From contig VZSF01007296.1 of assembly GCA_013398295.1 (NCBI GenBank), positions 566,844 to 630,843 of the forward strand: a DNA stretch of 64,000 nucleotides, read 5' to 3'. This stretch comes from Chionis minor (lineage: Eukaryota; Chordata; Aves; Charadriiformes; Chionididae). Below, piece after piece: positions 25,545 to 36,416 of this stretch (the first letter of the stretch is position 1; the number at the start of each line of letters is the position of its first letter). A program made the position numbers and the translations under genes. Under the pieces are notes generated by a model. It did not search any database and was not told the origin of the DNA. It was given only the letters and a program-made list of their open reading frames with translations.

Positions 25545-25672
25545 TCGTATGATATTTCAGGCTGGAACGGACCTCATGAAGCCTCAAGTGCAGCTTCCTA
25601 CTCACAGCATCCACAGCTATGAGGTCTGACCAGGTTGCTCAGGGCTTTATCCAACCAGGTCTGGAAAATCTT
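25545..25672 (-). mobile_element. CR1 LINE 3' end, younger type, antisense
   Basis: The plus strand opens like the reverse complement of a CR1 3' terminus (TATTTCAGGCTGGAACGGACC). It then carries GACCAGGTTGCTCAGGGC and CAGGTCTGGAAAA, close to common avian CR1 wording. The copy is severely truncated. It abuts, after a short AT-rich spacer, an older CR1 in the same orientation. Confidence 0.85.
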
Positions 25673-25829
25673 ATAAAAACTTGTAAGAACAGAATAAGAA
25701 TGATAAGAACTTGTAAGAACTTATAAGTTCTTGATATTGAAGAAATTATAAATCTAAAATTATTAGATTTAAGGGTAGTAGAGGGTACATTTTTGCTTAT
25801 TCACTTTAGTATCTGTTTACAGACCTGTT
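25673..25829. repeat. AT-rich spacer with palindromes between two CR1 fragments
   Basis: It contains repeated AAGAACTTGTAAGAAC-like words, the perfect 18-bp palindrome AAGAACTTATAAGTTCTT at 25715-25732, and an inverted repeat AAATCTAA/TTAGATTT (25750-25757 and 25763-25770). The first part may be local slippage duplication at the broken end of the younger CR1. Confidence 0.7.
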
Positions 25830-26200
25830 GTCTTTAAATTTGTCTAATTCTTTTTTAAATCTGCTCCCTCCAAGAGCTCCCAAGGTCACAAATTTCAGAA
25901 ATTCACTTGCTGTTGTGTACAGACACCTTTTCTCCTAACTGTTTTTGGCTGATCTAATGGATTCGTTGAGTGCTGACTGGTTCCCTGGTGGACTTGTTGA
26001 ATAAATTGTTCTGCCTTCGCTCATCCTTGTGATTTCACAGAATCTCAAACATACCCCATCGTCCTTCTATCCAGAGGGAAGAATACCAGCCTTATTCGTC
26101 TCTCCATGTGAGAGAATTACTCCTTCTCTGTACCTTTCTAACTCCATGATGTTTTTTTTGAGGTGTAGGACTGCCCACAGTACTCAAGATGTTTGTGTGG
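25830..26200 (-). mobile_element. Ancient CR1 LINE fragment, antisense
   Basis: Several blocks occur in the order of the reverse complement of ancient amniote CR1: CAAATTTCAGAAATTCACTTG, GTTGAATAAATTGTTCTG, GAAGAATACCAGCCTTATTC, TCTCTGTACCTTTCTAACTC and ACAGTACTCAAGATGT. Divergence is clearly higher than in the CR1 at 25545-25672. The 61-codon ORF at 26029-26214 is inside it and is not a gene. Confidence 0.8.
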
Positions 26201-26314
26201 AAGAGGCTGCTTAGCCATCTATGGGTGCCTGAAGTCTGCCAGAGACAAATGTGTAAGCCATAACTTTGAAATATGATGGTAATAGAACTGAAAGGAACTG
26301 TAAAGTTATGGTGT

Positions 26315-26335
26315 AAAAAAAAAAAGGGGGGGGGG
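26315..26335. repeat. Compound homopolymer A(11)G(10)
   Basis: Eleven A run directly into ten G. Such a junction is prone to slippage and sequencing error, so the exact lengths are unreliable. Confidence 0.85.
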
Positions 26336-27080
26336 AATTAACTGTTGATCTTAATGGTGGTTGGTTGGAACTAAGAGCAGAAGAGTGTGATTTGCTAGGC
26401 ACTGAGGATCGTGCTATAAAATCACAGGGAGATGAATAAGGAATTACTTGATTGGGTGACTCATGAGATACGTAGACCAGAAGCCCCGTCCATGGGAAAT
26501 GTTTGGCTAAAAATATTTTTGAGATCCTAGAGGACACCTGATGGCAGCACTGGCCACTGATGGGAGGAGAGAAGAGCTTGCTACAGCGGTGAGCCTGAGA
26601 CAGAACAGTTGTGTGTATGGACCCTGGTCTACACCGGTAAGTGTGTTGCCTGGGGATCAGACATAGTTCTCTAGCACGGTGTGCGTGTGTGCCCTCTCCC
26701 GCCCACCCGTCAGGCAGTGGGCACAAGCGCGACTTCCTGCTGTTGCTGCGTGGTGTGGATGGTGGCCAGGAAGGTGATGAATGGAATGTAGGAATGGGTC
26801 AGCTAGCGTGACCTTGTGCCTGTGTGACTGCGTATGTCACCAGTGTAAGCATGAGTTTTCATACTGCTTCTGTGTAATCGAAGCATTAGAAAAAAGATTA
26901 GCAATAGTAGCTCTAGAACATTGTTTTATATAATAAGGGTTGTTTGTCAACCCATTCTGTTGCCAATATCTGCAACTGATTTATCAGCACCCAGTTTGTC
27001 TGGATGTCTTGCTTGCTTTTGGACTGGTATTTTTAAGTAGTTTTTGTGTGTGTGACTAAGTAGTTCACTTCTACCTTGTT

Positions 27081-27106
27081 TCTTTCTTTCTTTTTTTTTT
27101 TTTTTT
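27081..27106. repeat. (TTTC)n/poly(T) tract
   Basis: TTTC units lead into 17 T. Low-complexity sequence that creates lysine or phenylalanine runs in overlapping ORFs. Confidence 0.8.
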
Positions 27107-29984
27107 GGTATGCTGAATTTGTTTTGCTTATTCTCTTCCACTGCATTTTTGAGTGTGGCTTTATTGTGATCATTAACGAGATAGTAAGTGTCCATGATGG
27201 TAAATCATTAATACATGTGATGCTGAGTGTTACGCTAAGAGTAAAGCAAAGGCAAAGTAGTCACATCTGTGCCATCGTTAAGGGATCCCCTTAGCTGCTA
27301 ATCCAGAGGAGTTTTATAACTCCTTTGCACATTCATACAGTGCAGCATATCAAGGTAAAGATGGTAATTTCTTTTCCAAAATAGTGCTTAAGGACTTTAA
27401 AATGGGCAATGGATATATTTTCTCTAGTAATTTTCTACTCTTCTCTCAAAAAATATTGTAGTTCCAATACTGTATTGTAATACTATTTTATAATAAATAT
27501 AATATCCACAACAATCTACCAATAAATGTTTTATGAGAAAAGCTCATATATGTGGCTCTTTTGCCACATAGAAGCAGAAAAAAGTCCCCTAGTTCAACAT
27601 GTTTAATCTGGCTCCTAATCAATATATAAAGTTCCTTGTGGTTCACAATCCCAGCAAAAGTAACTGTGCCTTGTAACTTCCTTGAAGCAGGAAAAACTTC
27701 CTCACTTGGAAATACACTCTAACCGTATAAAGACAAAGAAGTCTTTAACAGGACATTTAAATGTAATCAGAAAAATGTGAAAAATATGGGAATGATATGC
27801 GACATGGATAAATGGATAGAAATTTCCCTTTATCCAAAAAACTGGCAGTATTTTTATAGAGCATCCTTGCCCTGAGTTTATGAGAAGGTTTCTCAGGCAA
27901 CAGTCCCCTGATTACATGAACTCCTGCACCAAACTTTCCTCACAGTCTCACCAAATGAATAGCCATAATCTATGGGTCTTCTTAGTAGGCTTTTATTAGT
28001 GCCCAAAGTACCTTCTGCCTTCTTTTGGCTCACAAACAAAATTTGTTAAACCAGCCATTAAATAAGTTACTGACGAGCAAGATAGCCGTGCAGTAAACCC
28101 TGTTGTGCTGTTCACTTCCTGTACTCATAGTTAATTTATTAATGTACAGTAGCACCTCATCAAACTCATTATAGAATTCAAAGAATACCTTTGGTCAGAT
28201 CCAAAGGTATATTAGGACACCTAACCAATCATTGATTTAACTACATAACTGAAAGCAAAAGTTAAAGCCAAAGATGTTCATGGAGACATTTCAAATAAAC
28301 AAAAAAAAAAAGGTTTTTTTATATGGTGTACTTCTAGGATTGCTGGAATAGAAAATTGGGAATAAAATGGCTAGTAATTATTTACATTATTCCTGCCAAT
28401 ACACTTGAATAAATTTCTTTTGCAAATGTCCTTTATTCAACTACTTTCCCTTGTTGCTTTTGGTGATACTTAGAGCAGAGAGGATGAGAAAAAAACACAA
28501 AGAAAAATGGAAATCAAGAAAATGAAGGCAAGGAAGACTCGCATATGATGCCTGATGTTATTTTCAGACATTGCTTTGGACTTGGCTAGACTTCAAAGTA
28601 ATGATTTCTCTGTAGAAATCAATATTTAAAAGTCACATTCTTGCCTACACTAAGTCCCTAATGATGGTTACCATAAATTTAGTTTATCTGATTGAATTGG
28701 GCACTAGTTCTGAGTCATTTCCCTGGCAAAGGGGACAAAATTGTCTCATTTGTGGCTACCTGTATGTTAATTCGGTGCTATTGGCAATTCAGGGTAGACT
28801 GAAGCAGTCCTGAAACTCCCCTATGTAATTATCCAAAACCTTAACTACCTTTATGATTGGGGACCTGAACAACTGCTACAGAGCAACTGTTCTCTCTCTT
28901 GTGAGTGCATGAGCCAAACTATAAATGAAAAGTTGGACTATGAAAATGTACTTTTCTCTCAAAGTAGCCAGAAATGTTAAATGCTCAAATTCATATAATC
29001 ATTATATGTAATTTTAAATACAATAAAGCAGATGGTTCAGAACAGAACCAGCTTCTTTTAGTTGTTGACTTCCTAAAAGAAAAATGTCTATTGATACTAG
29101 TGCAGGAAAATTTTAGCTGTGAAACTTGATTCCTTTGTTTCTTTACTTCTCTCTGCAATTAGGAAAATGTTTCAAAAATTAAAGAGTTGGTTTGTATGCT
29201 TTCTTGTATCCCAGACAGCTGATGTGTACTTCGAGTCTATTATTAACAAGTTCTTGTTTCGCTAGAGCATGGATAACATTATTTTTAGAAAAGTGGCTCC
29301 CATTAATAAATGACCCATAAATACCAATTATAATTTTAGCATTTCTAAAGAGTGAATGCAGAGTGAATTTTTATATATGGAAAGCTACCTTTGAACTTTA
29401 AACTTGATGAGAAAATGAAACCAAAATTATTTCACTTGTGTTTCATCCTGAAATCTGATTGTTCTGTGTGTTAATATTTAGCATCAGCTTCAATTTTTAT
29501 TTTCTTTTTCCCCAATCATGACATATCCACTGTAGACATCTATCTGTAGAAAGGCCCAGGTTCAGGTTCCTTGTGCTCTTAGAAAGAATGTAACCTTGCA
29601 GATGTAGCTGACCATTTTCCCATAGAAGCAAAGTAATTTTAATGTCTCAGAAAGGGAGATGCAATTGAAGACCACGTATTCTTACTCTATAATCTAATGG
29701 AAATTATCTCTTGTGTCCTGTTAAGTAGTTAAACAAAAATACACGGCCTCATCCAAGGACTTCTGAAACCGTAACTTTCATCAGATTCCTCCCCTGCCAT
29801 TTGCTGATGACTTGTAAATGTAGAATCCTTGTTCCACATGATAAAGAGCAGTGGACTGGTGTCTTTGACTTGCTGGGAAAAGGCTGTGAAGAAGGTCATA
29901 AGTATTGCAGATGTGGGTTTTTTTGGTTTTAGTATGTAGATATTTCTGGGAGGGAAATGACAAAATTTGAAGTTAATTAGATAA

Positions 29985-30115
29985 TAATGATCACACTTAG
30001 GACTTAAAGTGCTTTGTGGTTTACAGAATATTACTATCACCATTTCATAATTAAGGAAAAATGTGATGGAATGATTTACTGAAGGTTACTCTGAAAGTTA
30101 GTGATACTCTTACAA
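29985..30115 (-). mobile_element. Possible MIR/L2-like ancient SINE relic
   Basis: The plus strand resembles the reverse complement of a MIR-type element. AAAGTGCTTTGTGGTTTACAG is followed by ATTACTATCACCATTTCATAATTAAGGAAA, then CTGAAGGTTACTCTGAAAG, in the order of the familiar 'AAGCGCTTTACA ... CATTTTACAG ... GAGGAAACTGAGG ... AAGGTCAC' layout. Divergence is high, so chance resemblance is possible. MIR copies are known but rare in birds. Confidence 0.4.
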
Positions 30116-33100
30116 AAAGAATCCAAACTGTGCCGACTATAGATCACACTAAGTGAAAAGCAATTAGAGTCTAGAATATCCTGTTATTTCTGTTTTTCAT
30201 TGAGCCATATGTGTGCTATTAGAAACACTATATACAGATTTGGTACCCTTTCGAGTGGAGTTTAAAACTGTTCAGTGGGCTACATGAAGAGAAAAGGGTA
30301 AAGAAACTAGAACCAATCAGTCTATTTGATTTTATGTCAGTTCCCTAGATAGTTATTTAGAAAGATTTGGACCTATATAGACATATGAATCTCTCTTTCC
30401 TAAGAGGACTTAATCTAGGAGAGTGCCAATATATCATAAACAACTAAGTAGACAGTCTAATTTCACTTGCTTTCAGTTATCACTTTCTTGAGAAAAGAGC
30501 TAGGTTCAACAGGCCAACTGAAAGCATTGTGTCTCAGGGGAGAAAGTTGAGGCAACATGAAGAAAACAGTAAAAAAAAAAAAAGAAATGAAAAAAAGCAA
30601 GTAAATAAATAAGAAAGAATGAAAACAGGAAGTTTAACTGTGTGGAAGTGTGATGTGTTTTTCCTTCTCTTCAGACAGAAACGGACAAGAGAACTCTGCC
30701 TTATTTCTGGGAATGGCAGTTAGTTTATCTTGTGTTTGACAACCAAATCAATACAATCCTTTTTATTACAGTACATCAACATGCTCCTTGAGAAAGGACC
30801 AGTGCTCTGTTAGATCGCTCCTCAGGAATGCAGCAGTGGGAGTGAATGTGTAGTGATGCTCAGCCATGTCCTCCTTCGGACCCACACGGTCTCTCTGCAG
30901 CTCTCACCCAGCAGCGTGCGTGAAGAATGTTGACTCACCTGGAGCCTGCACATTGCCCCCTTGGTCAGGTTTGGTATGTGGCCCCCACTGCTGCTGGACA
31001 AAAGGACTCCTACCAGTCTTTGGCTATTATTCAACAGTGCCTCACAGGAAAAGGGTGGTGGAGAGAAAAAATGGATTAAAAGTACTTTTAAGTCAGAAAG
31101 TTTCCTAATGCTTCTCAAAACCCGTTTGTGCCGATGTACCAGATCTGTCAAATGAGGCTATGCGTTCAATAGCTTGCACAAAACAGGAAACTCACCTACT
31201 CTGGATGCCAGTGCTGAACACAGCAAAGAATTAGTCATTCCAAAGGGTTTTTGAGCAAACTGACACCAGGAGGAAAAAAGCCATGGATTTTCATGAGGAC
31301 CAAGAGCTCCTCTTAAAGGTTCAGTGCTTCCTCCATTCCTCTGGGTGGCCATCTGGAGTGCTAAGGCAAGGGAGGACAGGAGTCTTTCTTTCCAGCAGGA
31401 TGAGATGATGAGTCTGAGAGATCCTTGGACAGGGGACCTAATGCCTAGAATAAATAAGGCAGAAGCATCTAGTATGAGAAAAGGAAGGGGAATAAAACAT
31501 ATTCTAGAGCAATGGCTGTGTCACTTGCTCTCATACCTCATAGATGTTTATCCTCTCCTCTGTTTGTAGTTCCTGAAGCCACCACACAGTACCTAAAAGA
31601 AGCTGGACAGGGTTTAGCACATAAGCAGCCATCTTTGCTTGCCTGTTTATATGAGAACATTTTTCTGCTCCCATCCTTCCCCCTGCCTCACCAATAACTC
31701 CATCTCAGGCAGCTTTTCATGCATTTTAGGGCTCTTCACTTTGTTTTGCCTCTTTCAGAAGATCAGAATGTGACTGCTGCCGACAAGCGAATCCTCTGCA
31801 GATCTCCTGCAAAGAGTGGGGTGATACAGGCCAGGCAGTGGGTACCCAGTTGTTTTACTAGCACTAATCTGGAGGGCTGCTCCCAACTGAGCCAGCAGCA
31901 ATCAGGCTGAGCTCTGCCTTGCAGTAATGATTGTGGTAGAGCAACTGAAAAGAGTTGCTGGGGAGTTCTGGATAACGTGAATCTGAGTGCTTGGCAATAG
32001 TGTAGGATCTGGACCCCATGTGTGCAGGAGCATACATATGGGAGATTATTGCAGCTATGGCTGCCAGCCATTCTTGTGGCTTGCAGCTCATAAAATGCTA
32101 AGAATTTCTGATACCATATGAAATCTAATGAAATCTAATGAAATTTCTTCACATTATAGAGGTGATCACTCTTGCCAGACATCCCCGTGCTAATGTAACA
32201 CCAACGTCTGCAAGAACACGTGAGGTTAATGTTATGGCCTGTGCCTGTATCACAGACATATAAAGAAACAAGGCAAGCACCATGATTTCTGCAAATATTT
32301 TGAGAAATGAGGTTCTGCTTCACAGCTTTGTGTGTTGGTGGACTTGTATGGAATCAGGTGGGGATGCTGCCGCTGAGGCTTTTAGCAACAGCAGAGAGAA
32401 ACAACAGCTAAGGGACTTATTTCTCAATAACCAATGTGGTAAGTTAATGTAGAAGCTCAGGATTTGGGGATTAAATGAATTAGAATTATTGAGTTATTAA
32501 TAATCTATGTCTTTGAAAGCTGAGTGATCATCTTACATTTATATTAAAAGTTTTGTTCCATTATACTCTAAAATGTGATGCTGTGTAATTGTGAAGGGAA
32601 AGGAACTGGAAGAAAATAACTCATAAAAGTATTTCTAAAAATGTATTTCTATGGCCTGGATAAAGAAAAATATTCTGGCTATTTAGTGAGGGGGGAATTG
32701 TGGGGGGAAGAGTCTCCTAAAATGAGAGTTAATAATTGAAGTTATACAATGGACTGATTTTTATGGCTCAGTCATAAACCTTTGAAAGCAAGGGTTTATA
32801 GTGTACGTGCTGACAATATCTTAAACACTATAAAACATTCTATAATGGTACCAGATTTCTGAGTTTTCTTTATGTATTTTTTTTAATAGCTAAGCCTTTT
32901 GGAAAGAAATAGTACAGATTATAGTCAGAACTACAGATAAAGGCAGCTTTTTGCTCTATTATAATAGGTGTCAGTACTAAAGATTATTGACTTTCTAGCA
33001 ACATACTGTAAGTAACCATAATAAAAACCTTGACCTTTTGCAGTTCAGTTAAAACCTTCAAAGTGAATTACACTTTAAAAAAACCACCCTTTTTTAAAAT

Positions 33101-36100
33101 AAAAGCTACTTACTCAGTTACTTGAAATAATTCTGCTGACTATTGATTTTTTCTCATTATGTTCACATTCTTCTCTCACCAGAAACGACTTCATTTCAGA
33201 AATGAAATATCTGTAAGTACCCCATTTCTTAGAGATGAGTTTGTGTGCTTTTAGTTAACCATAATAATTCCATCCATGCACCAAACTTGTAATATTACTT
33301 ATAGTTGTAAATTCATAAATTTCAGCGAAATATTACATACACAGAAACAGTAATTTCTTTTCATGAAACTGATCTATCTTTTCTCCTTTGGAAAAAAAAA
33401 TCTCCTTGGTAAGTAAGGATTTTTAGATATAAGATCATATAAAACAGCTGAGGGGTTTTTTTTGCATTTCAGTGTTGCATGTTTTTATCTACTGCCATTC
33501 TAATATTGGTAAGTTATTACTTGCAAAACCGCATGGTCTATTATGGATAATACAGTATTTGTCAAGTTTAAACATGTCCTCATCTGCAACATTGAATCTT
33601 TCTTAAGATTATCACTGCAAACTATTGTAGGAACTCCAATCAGTTGAGTAACTTCTGATTCACAGCAGCCTTAAGCCTCTCTACATGTAATGTGGGAAGC
33701 TGTGTAGAAATAAAGAATAATTATCATCAGCCCTTCCCATCCTTCCACAGTAATGACTGGTTATACCTACGCTGGGATGAGCAAAAAGCACCTTTTTTTA
33801 AAAGCAAGTTGTCCTTATAAAGAAGGAACTAGAATCCGGTATCCACTGAAGTAGACATTCATTGAAAACATTAAAAAAGCTGAAGGTAAAAGGCACTGCA
33901 CATTCTTCAACTGGCTTATTTGTATTTTTCTCCAAAATGTGGTATCATAAAATGGGGGTGGAAAAGCATATTTTAGCTTATTTGCCTGTGGCAGCTTGAC
34001 TGGTGGTAGCATTAATTCCAGACTGTGAGTACTGTCAGCCTTCACAGACAAGACTGTTAGAAGTCTGAGGTCCTATGACTTCAGGGGCATGTGTGTGCTA
34101 GGCTCAACGTAAGAAATTGTTGGAAAAGCATAAGCCTTTTTATGCTAAATGTAAGTGATGCAAATTATTTGAGCCATATGTTCATGTGGTACCGCATCCA
34201 GAAGATGGAAAAAGAAGGTTTAATAAAAATTAAGGGATAACTTATACTGCTAGTAAGCATTGCTTGATTAAGTAGTGTTAATCAAAAAACCACAAAAAAC
34301 AAGGAGGGAACAGTTTTAGAGTAGTAGAAAATAAGGTTTACCGAGAGCATGTGCATTCTAACAACTCTTGCTATGTTTAGACTGTCCACCTCTTTGGAAC
34401 TGGATTCTCCGGAGTTACAGAAAAAGAAACCAGGGAGAACAAGTGAATGCCTTAATATAGTGTCAAAGTTTGAAGAATATATTTTAGTGGTCTTTAAATG
34501 TCTGTAAATGTCTGCGTGCATAAGAAGAGATGTTTGCATGTGTCTGTGTAGACATGTGCTTGCCCACTCTTTGTGAACCAGCTGTGAATGCTTATTCTCA
34601 CAAGAATTTACACATACAGAAAAAAAATTACTTTATTTGTTTTCCTCTCTTGAAGTTTGTTTTTCAGGTGCTGTTTCCATAAATCTTATGAAAAAACATT
34701 CAGGTTTCAAAGACCCTCAGGATAGTTTCTTATTTTTCTGAGTTTGTTTTCACCAAAAACTATTTGCATTCATTTTTTTCAGTCTTTACCCAGCTCTAAA
34801 GTTAAAAAAGCTTAGTCTTGGTGTTAAATAAACATCCAGTCTAGATTCACGTTTATATTTCCAAATCAGATATGTAGGCATGAGTTTCAAATTCAAATAT
34901 TATTGCAACCTGCTGTCCTTGTTTAAGCCACATGGTATTTTGGACTGATATGATTACCTGAGAGAAAATAAAGAGATCGGTGGTTAATTAGGTGAAGGGC
35001 AGAGGCAAGTAATTTTGATTTTAGCTCCTGGAATGTCAGCTTGTTCTGCAAGATATAATGAAGGTTTCCACAGGTATAGAAAATTGGGTAGGAAGACAAA
35101 TAAGCATGCCTGAAATCTTCTGCTGCTTTTAAGGACTGATCCGAGACAAGTGACACTCTCTCAAAAAATAGCCATAAATTAAAGGTGAAAACACATCCAA
35201 GTGGCTTGTAACAAAAACAATACCATTCAAAATAGATTCTGTATTGTATCAGTCACAACATATTTGGCCCTTGTTATCTTTATACTATTTTTATATCCTT
35301 GTAAAAGACGACCAGTCCACTGTTTCATAATACCGTGTAGAGGAGATTAATGTATGGTACAAAGGTGGCTGTGGAAATTGTACCCCTTGAAATGGTTTTT
35401 CAAAGGCAAGTCACATCAGGTTGGCCAATCTGTCTGCCTGCAGTCTTAGCTCTGCTAAGCAGCAAACCAGCTTATATTGAGAAAGAGACCAAGCTTTGTG
35501 TTACAGTTTTAATAAGTACCAAAATATAATTTACCACTTAGAAGAGTTTAGTTCCTTATTGTGTCTGATGTCCTTTTTAAGGTAGCAAGGTGATGCAGGA
35601 TGAGAGCTCAGTTTTCATGTTTTCTATAAAACTGAAATATACTTTATTCTTGCAGCTCAGGATGATTTTGTGTCACCACTGAGCTCTTTCTTTAGGCAGA
35701 ACTTTTCCCATGAGTACTTTATTTCTGATGGTATTAAGCAAGCAGGAACTAAGTGAAAGCCAGCAGAAGCTTAAATCTGTATGGTGTCAAAATGAGAAAG
35801 TACATTAAGAGTTGTATGCAGATATATTTTAAAAATTCAAGAGTATCATATTCCTTATGCAAAAATGTACATATAATTTGTTATAGAACAGTAGTTAGCC
35901 ATATCAAAGGATCTTTTCAAGTTAGACTCTTGTGATGTGGTGTAGGCACCTGGCAACACTGAAGTCTGGTTTTGGCAGAGTGCAGGATTTGAGGACTGCT
36001 TTTCTTTGGGATTTTTATAAGGATAAAACCTACATTGTTCTTAGAAATAGATTTTCTGGTCAGTATTAATTGTCTTTTTGTTCTATTGTACAATATTTTC

Positions 36101-36416
36101 CCTCTACATGAAAACTTGATCACATTAATGCTTTACTGTTCTCTCACAATAAATGAACTTAGTGACTGTTTTACAGTTTGGTGTAGTTCAAACAATTATA
36201 CTTGGTAAACTGGGGGTGTTAGTAGAAAGAAAGAGTAAAGTGGCTTGGATGGGGCTATGAAAAGCATAACAAACTGAGAAATTTATACCACTTTTAGCTA
36301 GCAAAGCAGGACTTGCTTTCAAGATTGTTATGCTGGAAAAAAAAGTAAAATAACACATTTAACATATGATTAAATGGTGTTAGCAAGTTTTAGGAAGATG
36401 AAGACACTTCACTTAC
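30116..36416. other. Unique sequence with an exon-like cluster near 31 kb
   Basis: The patch 30790-32090 is more GC-rich than its surroundings and has ORFs of 60-109 codons on both strands. Splice-bounded minus-strand segments lie at 30939-31040 and 31196-31259 (see findings). A purine-rich run starts at 30571 (13 A). Three copies of a 10-base word ATGAAATCTA-like repeat lie at 32119-32145. No recognisable gene. Confidence 0.5.

Larger units (their letters stand above)
26201..29984. other. Unique sequence, no gene assigned
   Basis: A stop-free minus-strand frame of 171 codons (26211-26726) lacks an early ATG and reads through an A/G homopolymer, so I do not call it. Two donor-like sites (26588 and 26637) lack convincing acceptors. 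Simple tracts are listed separately. Confidence 0.5.

Noticed and set aside
26211..26726. 171-codon minus-strand open frame
   Set aside because: It starts at TTG with no early ATG, crosses the A/G homopolymer, has no recognisable domain and overlaps the end of a CR1 fragment.
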